A stretch of 22,520 bases of DNA from Acetofilamentum sp. (GTDB lineage: Bacteria; Bacteroidota; Bacteroidia; Bacteroidales; JAFGUD01), in assembly GCA_020722645.1 (NCBI GenBank), contig DYKL01000016.1:1-22520 (forward strand). The letters run 5' to 3'. This document shows positions 1-6,657 of the stretch, piece by piece. A program made the translations under genes and the position numbers. The notes under the pieces were generated by a model that ran no database searches, was not told the origin of the DNA, and saw only the letters and a list, made by a program, of their open reading frames with translations. The stretch's first letter is position 1, and each line of letters begins with the position of its first letter.

Positions 1-50
1 CTTCGTTATCACTCAGGATGACGCTAATTGAAAAATTAACGAATTATTGA
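1..50. repeat. Dispersed repeat module, copy at left edge
   Basis: These 50 bases match 22417-22466 with one difference (base 23, G against A). The first 22 bases, read on the - strand, begin GTCATCCTGAG, the core of a palindrome-derived word dispersed in many bacterial genomes. The remaining part, TAATTGAAAAATTAACG plus AATTATTGA, occurs again at 187-212. Because the module starts at base 1, the repeat probably continues to the left outside the window. Confidence 0.8.
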
Positions 51-88
51 TTAATTAATAAATCACAATTAATTGATTTTTACAAAAA

Positions 89-212
89 TCAATAGTTCGG
101 TATATTTTGAAGTAATTCGTTAATATTCAGCAAATTGATTTTGTACGTGTAACAAATTAGTAATTGATTGAAAATCAATAATTTGCTAATTGAAAAATTA
201 ACGAATTATTGA
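89..212. repeat. Dispersed repeat, left copy, with transposase-tail fragment
   Basis: Bases 89-187 align without gaps to 22316-22414 (99 nt each, several substitutions), and 188-212 match 22442-22466. The right copy has 27 extra bases at 22415-22441, which are the GTCATCCTGAG-type module. Read on the - strand, 126-91 encode ILTNYFKIYRTI after a TGA stop, matching ILTNYYEICRTI in the fossil transposase tail at 22165-22353. The similarity stops there, so only a scrap of the coding end is kept. TCAATAATT (174-182) and AATTATTGA (204-212) form a small inverted repeat around the A-rich centre. Confidence 0.75.
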
Positions 213-272
213 ATAATTATTGTCCGCTAAAAATAAAAAATATATTTAGTTTTTGCAACAAAAATAAAAAAA

Positions 273-303
273 TTGCAAACGTTTGCGGTTACGTTTACGC
301 AAA
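273..303. promoter_or_regulatory. Composite LacI-family-type operator upstream of first susC
   Basis: GCAAACGTTTGC at 275-286 is a perfect 12-bp palindrome with the central CG typical of LacI/GalR-family operators. A second half-site follows: ACGTTTGCG at 279-287 is repeated as ACGTTTACG at 291-299, a spacing of 12 nt. TTTGCG (282-287) and CGCAAA (298-303) also form an inverted pair. The block is almost identical to 6346-6372 before the second susC. It ends 58 nt before the -7 element, upstream of the -33 element, a placement that fits activation better than simple blocking. The regulator gene is not in the window. Confidence 0.75.
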
Positions 304-319
304 AATTTAATAAAAAAAC

Positions 320-352
320 TTTGGTTATTAAGTTAAATTATTGTTAAATTTG
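320..352 (+). promoter_or_regulatory. Bacteroidota-type promoter of the first susC operon
   Basis: TTTG at 320-323 and TAAATTTG at 345-352 match the Bacteroidota -33 (TTTG) and -7 (TAnnTTTG) elements, with 21 nt between them, inside the usual range. Transcription would begin near 357, leaving a leader of about 195 nt. The sequence TTGTTAAATTTGAA around the -7 element is repeated exactly before the second susC at 6413-6426. Confidence 0.65.
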
Positions 353-551
353 AAGTCGAAGAAAATAAAGCAACCAAAATTCATTTTGTTGTATTTGCAA
401 TGTTTTTGTAATCAAAAAATGATGTTTTTTAAATTAATAAATCGTTAAATTTCGGAAAAATGAAAATTTAAGATGATTTGTTAATTTTTATTATTTAATT
501 TTTTGTTAATTAAATATTTGATTATTAACTATTTAAAAAAATTATTTACAA

Positions 552-3512
552 ATGAGACAAAAAACATTTTTAAATTTAATTCTGCTTTTTGTGTTTTTTA
601 TAAGTACTTCTGTTATGTACGGACAAAAAACAATAAGCGGAAAAGTAACTGATTTATCGGGAAATCCACTGCCCGGTGCAACGGTTGTAGCAAAAGGAAC
701 TTCTTATGCCGCCGTTACTGATACTGATGGTAAATATACTATTACAGTTGATGACAATGTAACTATACTTGTTTTCAATTTTATTGGTATGCAAACTGTT
801 GAACTTACTATTTCCGGTAATGTTCTTAACTGTACTATGGAGCCGGTTGCTTCTGAGTTGGAGCAAGTTGTCGTTATTGGTTATGGTAAAGTCAAAAAAG
901 AAGACGTAACAGGTTCTATATCTACTCTGGGTTCTGATGATTTTATTCAGGGTAATATAAATTCTCCTCAGGATTTGCTTACAGGTAAAATTCCGGGTGT
1001 TAGCATTACTTCTAACGGAGGTGCTCCGGGTAGCGGTGCTGTTATCAGAATTCGTGGAGGTTCTTCGCTTTCTGCAAGTAATGACCCTCTTATTGTTATT
1101 GATGGTGTACCTGTTGATAATGACGGAGTTGCAGGTATGAGAAATAATCTGAATGTCATTAACCCCAAGGACATCGAAACTTTTACTGTTTTAAAAGATG
1201 CTTCTGCTACTGCAATTTATGGTTCAAGGGCTTCTAATGGTGTTATTATTATTACCACCAAAAGAGCTCAGCAAGGTGCTCCTTTCAAAATTTCTTACAG
1301 TGTTAATACTTCTATCAGCACTTTACCAAGAAAACTTGACGTATTAAATGCAGAAGAATACAGAGCTCTTGTTATTCAACAATACGGAGAAGGTTCAATT
1401 CAGGCAAATTTACTTGGCACCAGCAATACCGACTGGCAAGATGTTATTTATCAGCAGGCTTTTAATCACGAACACAATTTATCTTTTTCAGGTTCATATA
1501 AAATTCTTCCTTACAGAGTTTCTTTATCATACTCCGATCAGGAAGGTATTTTAAAAACTGACGAATTTAACAGAATGAGTGGTGCCGTAACATTGAATCC
1601 TAAATTTTTTGATAATCATTTGAATCTTTCTTTGAATTTTAGAGGTACAAATGTTCAAAATCATTTTGCTGACGGAGGCGCAGTTGGTGCGGCAGTTAGA
1701 TTTGACCCGACTCAAACTGTTTATGTTGATGATCAAACTTATGGCGGATATTACACTTGGTTATCTTCAGGCGGAACTCCTATTACTATTGCTACAAAAA
1801 ATCCTCTTGCCCTTCTTGAACAAAGAGATAATATATCTAATGTAAACAGAATTTTAGGTAGTGCTCAAATTGATTATAAACTGCACTTTTTGCCTGATTT
1901 ACATCTTGTTGCTAATTTAGCTTACGATTATTCTGTTAGTGAAGGAACTAATGTTGTCCCTGATAATGCAGCTTTTGACTGGGATCCGACAGGAGTTACA
2001 AGTGGTTATAGTTCTGAATACAATCAAAATAAATCTAATGAACTTTTGGAAACTTATTTTAATTATTCAAAAGATTTTTCCGGTATTGACAGTAAATTTG
2101 AGTTAATGGGCGGTTATTCATGGCAACATTTTTATGTTGAAGGTTCTGATTTTTCAACAAATTATGTTGGAGATGCTGATACTTTTCAAAATGAATATGC
2201 TAATGAATATTATTTGATTTCTTTATACGGACGTATGAATTTTACTTTCAAAAACAGATATGTTCTTACTGCTACTTTACGTGATGACGGAACCTCAAGA
2301 TTTGCTCCTGAAAGCCGCTGGGGATTATTTCCTTCTGCTGCTTTTGCTTGGAGAATAAATAAAGAAAACTTTTTGGGAAATGTTGATGCTATAACTGATT
2401 TGAAGCTTAGAATAGGATATGGTGTTACCGGACAACAAAACATAAACCATGGAAATTACCCTTATTTAGCAAGATATACTTATTCTTATGAAAATGCAGC
2501 TTATCCTTTTGGAAATGTTTATTATAATACTTTGAGACCTGAAGCATACAATTACGCTTTAAAATGGGAAGAAACAACTACTTATAATATTGCACTTGAT
2601 TTTGGTCTTTTTAAAGACAGAATTATTGGCTCTGTTGATTTATACAAAAGAATTACAAATGATTTGCTTAATATAATTCCTATTCCTGCCGCAACTAATT
2701 TTAACAACACAATTTTAAGCAATATTGGTAGTTTAGAAAATCAAGGGGTTGAATTAAATATTAGTCTTCGTCCCGTCGTTAAAACAGATGTTTTCTGGGA
2801 AATTGGATTTAATGTTGCATACAATCAAAATGAAATCACAAAACTTACTATTGTTGAAGACCCAAATTACATTGGTGTTTCAACCGGCGGAATTTCAGGT
2901 GGTATCGGAAATAATGTTCAAATGCACAGCGTTGGTTATCCTGCTTCAACTTTCTATTTGTTGGAACAGATTTATGATGCTGATGGCAATCCAATCGAAG
3001 GTGCTTATGTTGATAGAAACGAAGATGGTGTTGTTGATGATGAAGACAGATATCTTTCTTATAACCCTACTGCTGACTATCTTATAGGTGTTTATACAAA
3101 ATTCAATTACAAAAATTTTGATGTAAGCATTTCAGGAAGAGGAAGCATAGGTAATTTTGTTTATGATAACATCAGTTCAGTTAATGGTTTATATATTGAT
3201 ATGTACAACTCAGCCGGTTATTTGAATAATGTAACAAGAGCAATTTACGACCCCGGCTTTACAGATTATCAACTCATGTCTGATTACTACATCAAAGATG
3301 CTTCTTTTTTAAGAATTGACAATATCAGTTTAGGATACAACATCAATAAATTATTTACCGATAAATTGAAAATGAGAATCGCAGCCTCTGTTCAGAATGC
3401 GTTTGTTTATTCAAAATATGACGGTTTAGACCCCGAAATTTTCGGTGGTATTGATAATAATATGTATCCAAGACCAAGAATCTTTTCTTTAAACTTAAAC
3501 ATAGAATTCTAA
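552..3512 (+). CDS. susC: SusC-like TonB-dependent outer-membrane transporter (first copy)
   Basis: This 986-residue protein is the outer-membrane channel that would import alpha-glucan oligosaccharides with TonB-ExbBD energy. A signal peptide occupies about residues 1-25, ending near YGQ. A carboxypeptidase-regulatory-like beta domain follows (about 27-105, start ISGKVTD). The conserved VVVIGYG stretch lies at 106-112. The plug domain (about 115-237) carries IRIRGG, DPLIVIDGVPVD and the hallmark LKDASATAIYGSRASNG. The rest is the beta-barrel, with a Ca-binding-like loop DRNEDGVVDDEDR and a terminal Phe as expected for BAM-assembled barrels. Length is normal for SusC. It leads an operon with susD 18 nt downstream and the susE-like gene beyond. 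The start is chosen because it opens directly into the signal peptide. Substrate is inferred from the GH13 genes downstream. Confidence 0.95.
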   Translation: MRQKTFLNLILLFVFFISTSVMYGQKTISGKVTDLSGNPLPGATVVAKGTSYAAVTDTDGKYTITVDDNVTILVFNFIGMQTVELTISGNVLNCTMEPVASELEQVVVIGYGKVKKEDVTGSISTLGSDDFIQGNINSPQDLLTGKIPGVSITSNGGAPGSGAVIRIRGGSSLSASNDPLIVIDGVPVDNDGVAGMRNNLNVINPKDIETFTVLKDASATAIYGSRASNGVIIITTKRAQQGAPFKISYSVNTSISTLPRKLDVLNAEEYRALVIQQYGEGSIQANLLGTSNTDWQDVIYQQAFNHEHNLSFSGSYKILPYRVSLSYSDQEGILKTDEFNRMSGAVTLNPKFFDNHLNLSLNFRGTNVQNHFADGGAVGAAVRFDPTQTVYVDDQTYGGYYTWLSSGGTPITIATKNPLALLEQRDNISNVNRILGSAQIDYKLHFLPDLHLVANLAYDYSVSEGTNVVPDNAAFDWDPTGVTSGYSSEYNQNKSNELLETYFNYSKDFSGIDSKFELMGGYSWQHFYVEGSDFSTNYVGDADTFQNEYANEYYLISLYGRMNFTFKNRYVLTATLRDDGTSRFAPESRWGLFPSAAFAWRINKENFLGNVDAITDLKLRIGYGVTGQQNINHGNYPYLARYTYSYENAAYPFGNVYYNTLRPEAYNYALKWEETTTYNIALDFGLFKDRIIGSVDLYKRITNDLLNIIPIPAATNFNNTILSNIGSLENQGVELNISLRPVVKTDVFWEIGFNVAYNQNEITKLTIVEDPNYIGVSTGGISGGIGNNVQMHSVGYPASTFYLLEQIYDADGNPIEGAYVDRNEDGVVDDEDRYLSYNPTADYLIGVYTKFNYKNFDVSISGRGSIGNFVYDNISSVNGLYIDMYNSAGYLNNVTRAIYDPGFTDYQLMSDYYIKDASFLRIDNISLGYNINKLFTDKLKMRIAASVQNAFVYSKYDGLDPEIFGGIDNNMYPRPRIFSLNLNIEF

Positions 3513-3530
3513 TTTTTTAAAAATATAACA

Positions 3531-5141
3531 ATGAAAATGAAAAAATATCTAACAATTTTAGTGGTTTTTATTACTTTGTTTTCATCTTGTTTCAAAGATT
3601 TGAACACAATTCCTCTTGATGAAGATGAAGTAACATCTGCAAATTTGTTCTATGATTTGCAAGATTACACACAATTTCTGGCTAAATGCTACGCCGGTCT
3701 GTCTCTAACCGGACAACAAGGACCCGCAGGTATGGGTGATATTAATGTTGCCGACGAAGGTTTTTCTTCTTATCTTAGACAATACTGGGTACATCAGGAA
3801 ATTCCTACAGATGAAGCTGTTGTTGCTTGGACTGACCCGGGCTTGCCCCAGTATAATTTTCAGGCTTGGACTACTTCAAGCGATTTTGCTGAAATGATGT
3901 ATTACAGAATTTTCTATCAGATTACTTTATGTAATGAGTTCATCAGAAATTCTTCAGATGAAAAATTGCAGGAAAAAGAACTAAGCGATGCTGATATTGC
4001 AATTATTAAAGTATATAGAAGTGAAGCTCGTTTATTAAGGGCTTTAAGCTACTGGCATGCTCTTGATTTGTTCGGTTCGGTTCCTTTTGTTACTGATGAA
4101 GACGCAATGGGTGCTTTTTTGCCTGAACAAGCTACTAAACAAGAACTTTTTGTTTTTATTGAATCTGAACTTATTGCTATTGATTCTGTACTTGTTGAAC
4201 CAAGACAAAATGAATACGGAAGAATGGACAGAGCTGTTGCTTGGACACTGCTTGCAAAACTTTATCTTAATGCCGAAGTTTACATTGGTCAGAAAAAATA
4301 TACAGAATGTTTAACATATTGCAAAAAAGTTATTAATGCAGGTTACACAATAGATGACAGATATCAGGATATGTTCTGGCTTGGTAATGAAACAAGTCCT
4401 GAAATAATTTTCAATATTCCTCAAGATGGTATTCATTCAAAAACTTGGGGTGGGGTTACATTTATTATTAGTGCCGCAGTTGGTGGTAATATGAATGCTA
4501 TTGCTCCTACAGTTTACGGTATAGGTGGTGGCTGGGGAGGCCACAGAGTTACTCCGCAATTTGTTAATATTTTCCCTGATGTTAAAGGTGATATTGATAA
4601 AAGAGCAATGTTCTTTACAGATGGACAAACTCTTGAAATTGACGATTATGCTCAATTTACTAACGGATACGCAGTAGATAAATTCAGAAATTCATTTATT
4701 TCAGCAGATGAACAAGATACTTTGCTTGGTGCGGACCAGACTTTTGTGGATACTGATTTCCCGTTATTCCGTCTTGCTGATGTTTATCTTATGTATGCCG
4801 AAGCTGTTTTACGTGGTGGTAAAGGTGGCGATATTGCTACAGCAGTGGGATATGTAAACGAATTGAGAGAAAGAGCTTATGGAAACACAACCGGAAATAT
4901 TTCAGATGTTGATTTGACTTTAGACTTTATTCTTGACGAAAGAGCAAGAGAACTGTATTGGGAAGCTCATAGAAGAACCGACTTGATTCGATACGGTTTA
5001 TTTACCGGCGGCGATTATCTTTGGGCTTGGAAAGGCGGCGTTCAAGAAGGTGCTGCTACCAATGTGAAATTTAACTTATATCCGATTCCTGCTGCTGAAA
5101 TTAATGCTAATCCTAATTTGCAGCAAAACTCGGGTTATTAA
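3531..5141 (+). CDS. susD: SusD/RagB-family surface glycan-binding lipoprotein (first copy)
   Basis: This 536-residue lipoprotein would cap the first SusC channel and bind glucan at the cell surface. The signal peptide ends in the lipobox LFSSC with Cys20 as the lipidated residue. The N-terminal SusD-like domain holds VYRSEARLLRALSYWHALDLFGSVPF, part of the TPR-like helical scaffold. The C-terminal SusD domain shows FRLADVYLMYAEAVLRGG, then ERARELYWEAHRRTDLIRYG, and ends with YPIPAAEINANPNLQQN, all classic for the family. A second ATG two codons downstream (3537) could also serve as start. It lies 18 nt after susC, so the pair is certainly co-transcribed. The glucan substrate is inferred from neighbours. 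Confidence 0.95.
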   Translation: MKMKKYLTILVVFITLFSSCFKDLNTIPLDEDEVTSANLFYDLQDYTQFLAKCYAGLSLTGQQGPAGMGDINVADEGFSSYLRQYWVHQEIPTDEAVVAWTDPGLPQYNFQAWTTSSDFAEMMYYRIFYQITLCNEFIRNSSDEKLQEKELSDADIAIIKVYRSEARLLRALSYWHALDLFGSVPFVTDEDAMGAFLPEQATKQELFVFIESELIAIDSVLVEPRQNEYGRMDRAVAWTLLAKLYLNAEVYIGQKKYTECLTYCKKVINAGYTIDDRYQDMFWLGNETSPEIIFNIPQDGIHSKTWGGVTFIISAAVGGNMNAIAPTVYGIGGGWGGHRVTPQFVNIFPDVKGDIDKRAMFFTDGQTLEIDDYAQFTNGYAVDKFRNSFISADEQDTLLGADQTFVDTDFPLFRLADVYLMYAEAVLRGGKGGDIATAVGYVNELRERAYGNTTGNISDVDLTLDFILDERARELYWEAHRRTDLIRYGLFTGGDYLWAWKGGVQEGAATNVKFNLYPIPAAEINANPNLQQNSGY

Positions 5142-5176
5142 ACTTTATCTAATAATCAATAAAAAAGATATTTATT

Positions 5177-6283
5177 ATGAAAAATACATTCTTAATAGCA
5201 ATAATATTAGCTCTTTTGTTTGTCTTTTCTTGCGATAAAAAAGAAATGGGACCTAAATTAGAGCTTGTTAAAGCACCTGTACTTACTCAACCTGACAGTA
5301 CTTCTTTTATTCTTTCAGATGATGTTTCAACTGATACAATTTTGAGACTTAAATGGACAAAAGCTGAATATAATATAGAAACCGAAATCTATTATACAAT
5401 TGAAATTGCAGAAGCAGGTACAAATTTTACAAATTCTGCCGTTCTTGTCAGTGACACTTATGCCGATTCTGCTACTGTTACTGCTTTTGACCTTAATAAG
5501 TGTATGACTGTTGATTTGAACTTTACAGTTGGTGATACAGCAGAAATAGAATTGCGTGTAAATTCGTATGTTGGCAAAAGCGAACCTTCGCCTTCAAACT
5601 CTTCATCTATTACAGCTATAACTTATGACCCGCCATATACTCCTGAAACTGTATCAATAATGTCAGGAGAAACTGAAATCAAGGTTTTAAATATACTTGA
5701 TGATTATGTCGGAAACTCTGTAACAATCAGTGAAACAGGTATGTATGAAGGTTATGTGTGGTTAACTGCCGGAAGCTCTGTTACTTTAAAAGGTGGTTAC
5801 GACCCAATTCTAAATAGAGAACCTAGAACATTCGGTTCTTCAAGTAGCACAACTGCAGGACAAGTTACCACTTTTGTTCTTGCAGAAGGTGCAGATCCTA
5901 TTACATTAAGTGAAGATGGTTATTATAGGTTTAAGGTTTTTATGAATCAATCAAAAGTAGAAGTCATCAAAACTGAATGGGGCGTAATTGGCTCTGCTAT
6001 TCCGCCTTACGATTGGTCAACAAGTGTTGTAATGACTTATTATCAGACTGATGATGTCTGGACAATTGAAGTAGGTGCTGAAGCCGCTCAGTTTAAATTC
6101 AGACCAAACCAAACTTGGAATCCTCTTAACTATGGTGATGGTCATAATGACCACGGAATGCCTGTTGATGGAGTACCTGATGAATATGGTACAAATATCG
6201 ATATAGATGCAGGCACAAAAATTATCACATTGGATTTGAGTGAGTATCCATACTCTTACACCGTTGAAAATGCTAAAAAATAA
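5177..6283 (+). CDS. susE: SusE-like surface starch-binding lipoprotein
   Basis: The product has 368 residues. Its signal peptide ends in FVFSC, giving a lipidated Cys19 followed by DKKE. The N-terminal part (about 30-150) is a SusE-type Ig/FnIII-like domain that starts APVLTQPDSTSFILS and contains LKWTKAEYN and YYTIEIAEAG. Two beta-sandwich modules follow, with GYVWLTAGSSVTLKGGYDP and then YYRFKVFMNQSKVEVIKTEWGV repeated in style. The C-terminal module carries FKFRPNQTWNPLNYGDGHND, a pattern of aromatic and Asn residues expected in starch-binding SusE/F modules. It lies 35 nt after susD and is followed by a hairpin terminator. SusE/F proteins bind starch at the surface and are not enzymes; that role is inferred here. 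Confidence 0.85.
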   Translation: MKNTFLIAIILALLFVFSCDKKEMGPKLELVKAPVLTQPDSTSFILSDDVSTDTILRLKWTKAEYNIETEIYYTIEIAEAGTNFTNSAVLVSDTYADSATVTAFDLNKCMTVDLNFTVGDTAEIELRVNSYVGKSEPSPSNSSSITAITYDPPYTPETVSIMSGETEIKVLNILDDYVGNSVTISETGMYEGYVWLTAGSSVTLKGGYDPILNREPRTFGSSSSTTAGQVTTFVLAEGADPITLSEDGYYRFKVFMNQSKVEVIKTEWGVIGSAIPPYDWSTSVVMTYYQTDDVWTIEVGAEAAQFKFRPNQTWNPLNYGDGHNDHGMPVDGVPDEYGTNIDIDAGTKIITLDLSEYPYSYTVENAKK

Positions 6284-6288
6284 CTTTT

Positions 6289-6315
6289 AAAAGGCTGTGA
6301 AAACAGCCTTTTTTT
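6289..6315 (+). terminator. Rho-independent terminator after the susE-like gene
   Basis: AAAAGGCTGT at 6289-6298 pairs perfectly with ACAGCCTTTT at 6303-6312 around a GAAA tetraloop, and a T run follows to 6315. It sits six bases after the stop codon, so it closes the first susCDE unit and separates it from the second operon. Confidence 0.9.
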
Positions 6316-6345
6316 ATTCGTAAAACTATAGTGCGATAAATAAAA

Positions 6346-6372
6346 TTGCAAACGTTTGCGGTTTCGTTTTCG
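6346..6372. promoter_or_regulatory. Composite LacI-family-type operator upstream of second susC
   Basis: GCAAACGTTTGC at 6348-6359 is identical to the palindrome at 275-286. The second half-site is also kept: ACGTTTGCG at 6352-6360 followed by TCGTTTTCG at 6364-6372, again 12 nt apart. It ends 57 nt before the -7 element, against 58 nt in the first promoter. The near-identity of both sequence and spacing argues strongly that a single regulator controls both susC operons. Confidence 0.75.
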
Positions 6373-6412
6373 TTATTTTGTTTTAATTTATTTTTATTTT
6401 TTCGTTAATTTT

Positions 6413-6426
6413 TTGTTAAATTTGAA
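6413..6426 (+). promoter_or_regulatory. Promoter -7 region of the second susC operon
   Basis: TAAATTTG at 6417-6424 fits the Bacteroidota -7 element TAnnTTTG, inside a 14-base block identical to that of the first susC promoter. No clear TTTG is found 19-21 nt upstream, where only T-rich sequence is seen, so this promoter may depend more on an activator. Transcription would start near 6429 and give a leader of about 230 nt. Confidence 0.55.
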
Positions 6427-6448
6427 AGATACTTTTTATACCAATACT

Positions 6449-6480
6449 ATTTATAAAATAGTTCAATCTATTTTATAAAT
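6449..6480. repeat. Perfect 13-bp inverted repeat in the second susC leader
   Basis: ATTTATAAAATAG (6449-6461) and CTATTTTATAAAT (6468-6480) are exact inverted copies around a 6-base loop TTCAAT. Pairing continues imperfectly outward (ATACCAAT on the left against an ACAATGGTTA stretch on the right), to about 6438-6490. It lies about 20 nt after the predicted transcription start. It could be a leader stem-loop or the remains of a small inverted-repeat element; no T run follows, so a terminator is unlikely. Confidence 0.7.
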
Positions 6481-6657
6481 ATACAATGGTTAATGCCGAT
6501 AATACTTGAAAATAGTCTAATAAAACGAAGTTGAAATTGGACTATATTGAAAGTCAAACCGGTATTATTGATTTTTTACAAATTAAAAGTCTGAATTTTT
6601 TCTTAATCGAAAGTATTTTTGATAAAACAATTTGCTTCATTACAAAAAGATTTAAAA

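Larger units (their letters stand above)
1..551. other. Intergenic region with repeats, operator, promoter and leader
   Basis: No gene is visible in this 551-base AT-rich stretch. Bases 1-212 consist of dispersed-repeat pieces that recur at 22316-22466. Bases 273-303 hold a LacI-type composite operator, 320-352 hold a Bacteroidota-type promoter, and about 357-551 would be a leader of roughly 195 nt before the susC start. I see no small ORF with convincing features in the leader. Confidence 0.7.

Noticed and set aside
6619..6657. Thirteen-residue N-terminal extension of the second SusC from an upstream in-frame ATG
   Set aside because: The extension is polar and would bury the signal peptide; the ATG at 6658 puts Lys residues and the hydrophobic core directly at the N-terminus and leaves an A-rich stretch before it.
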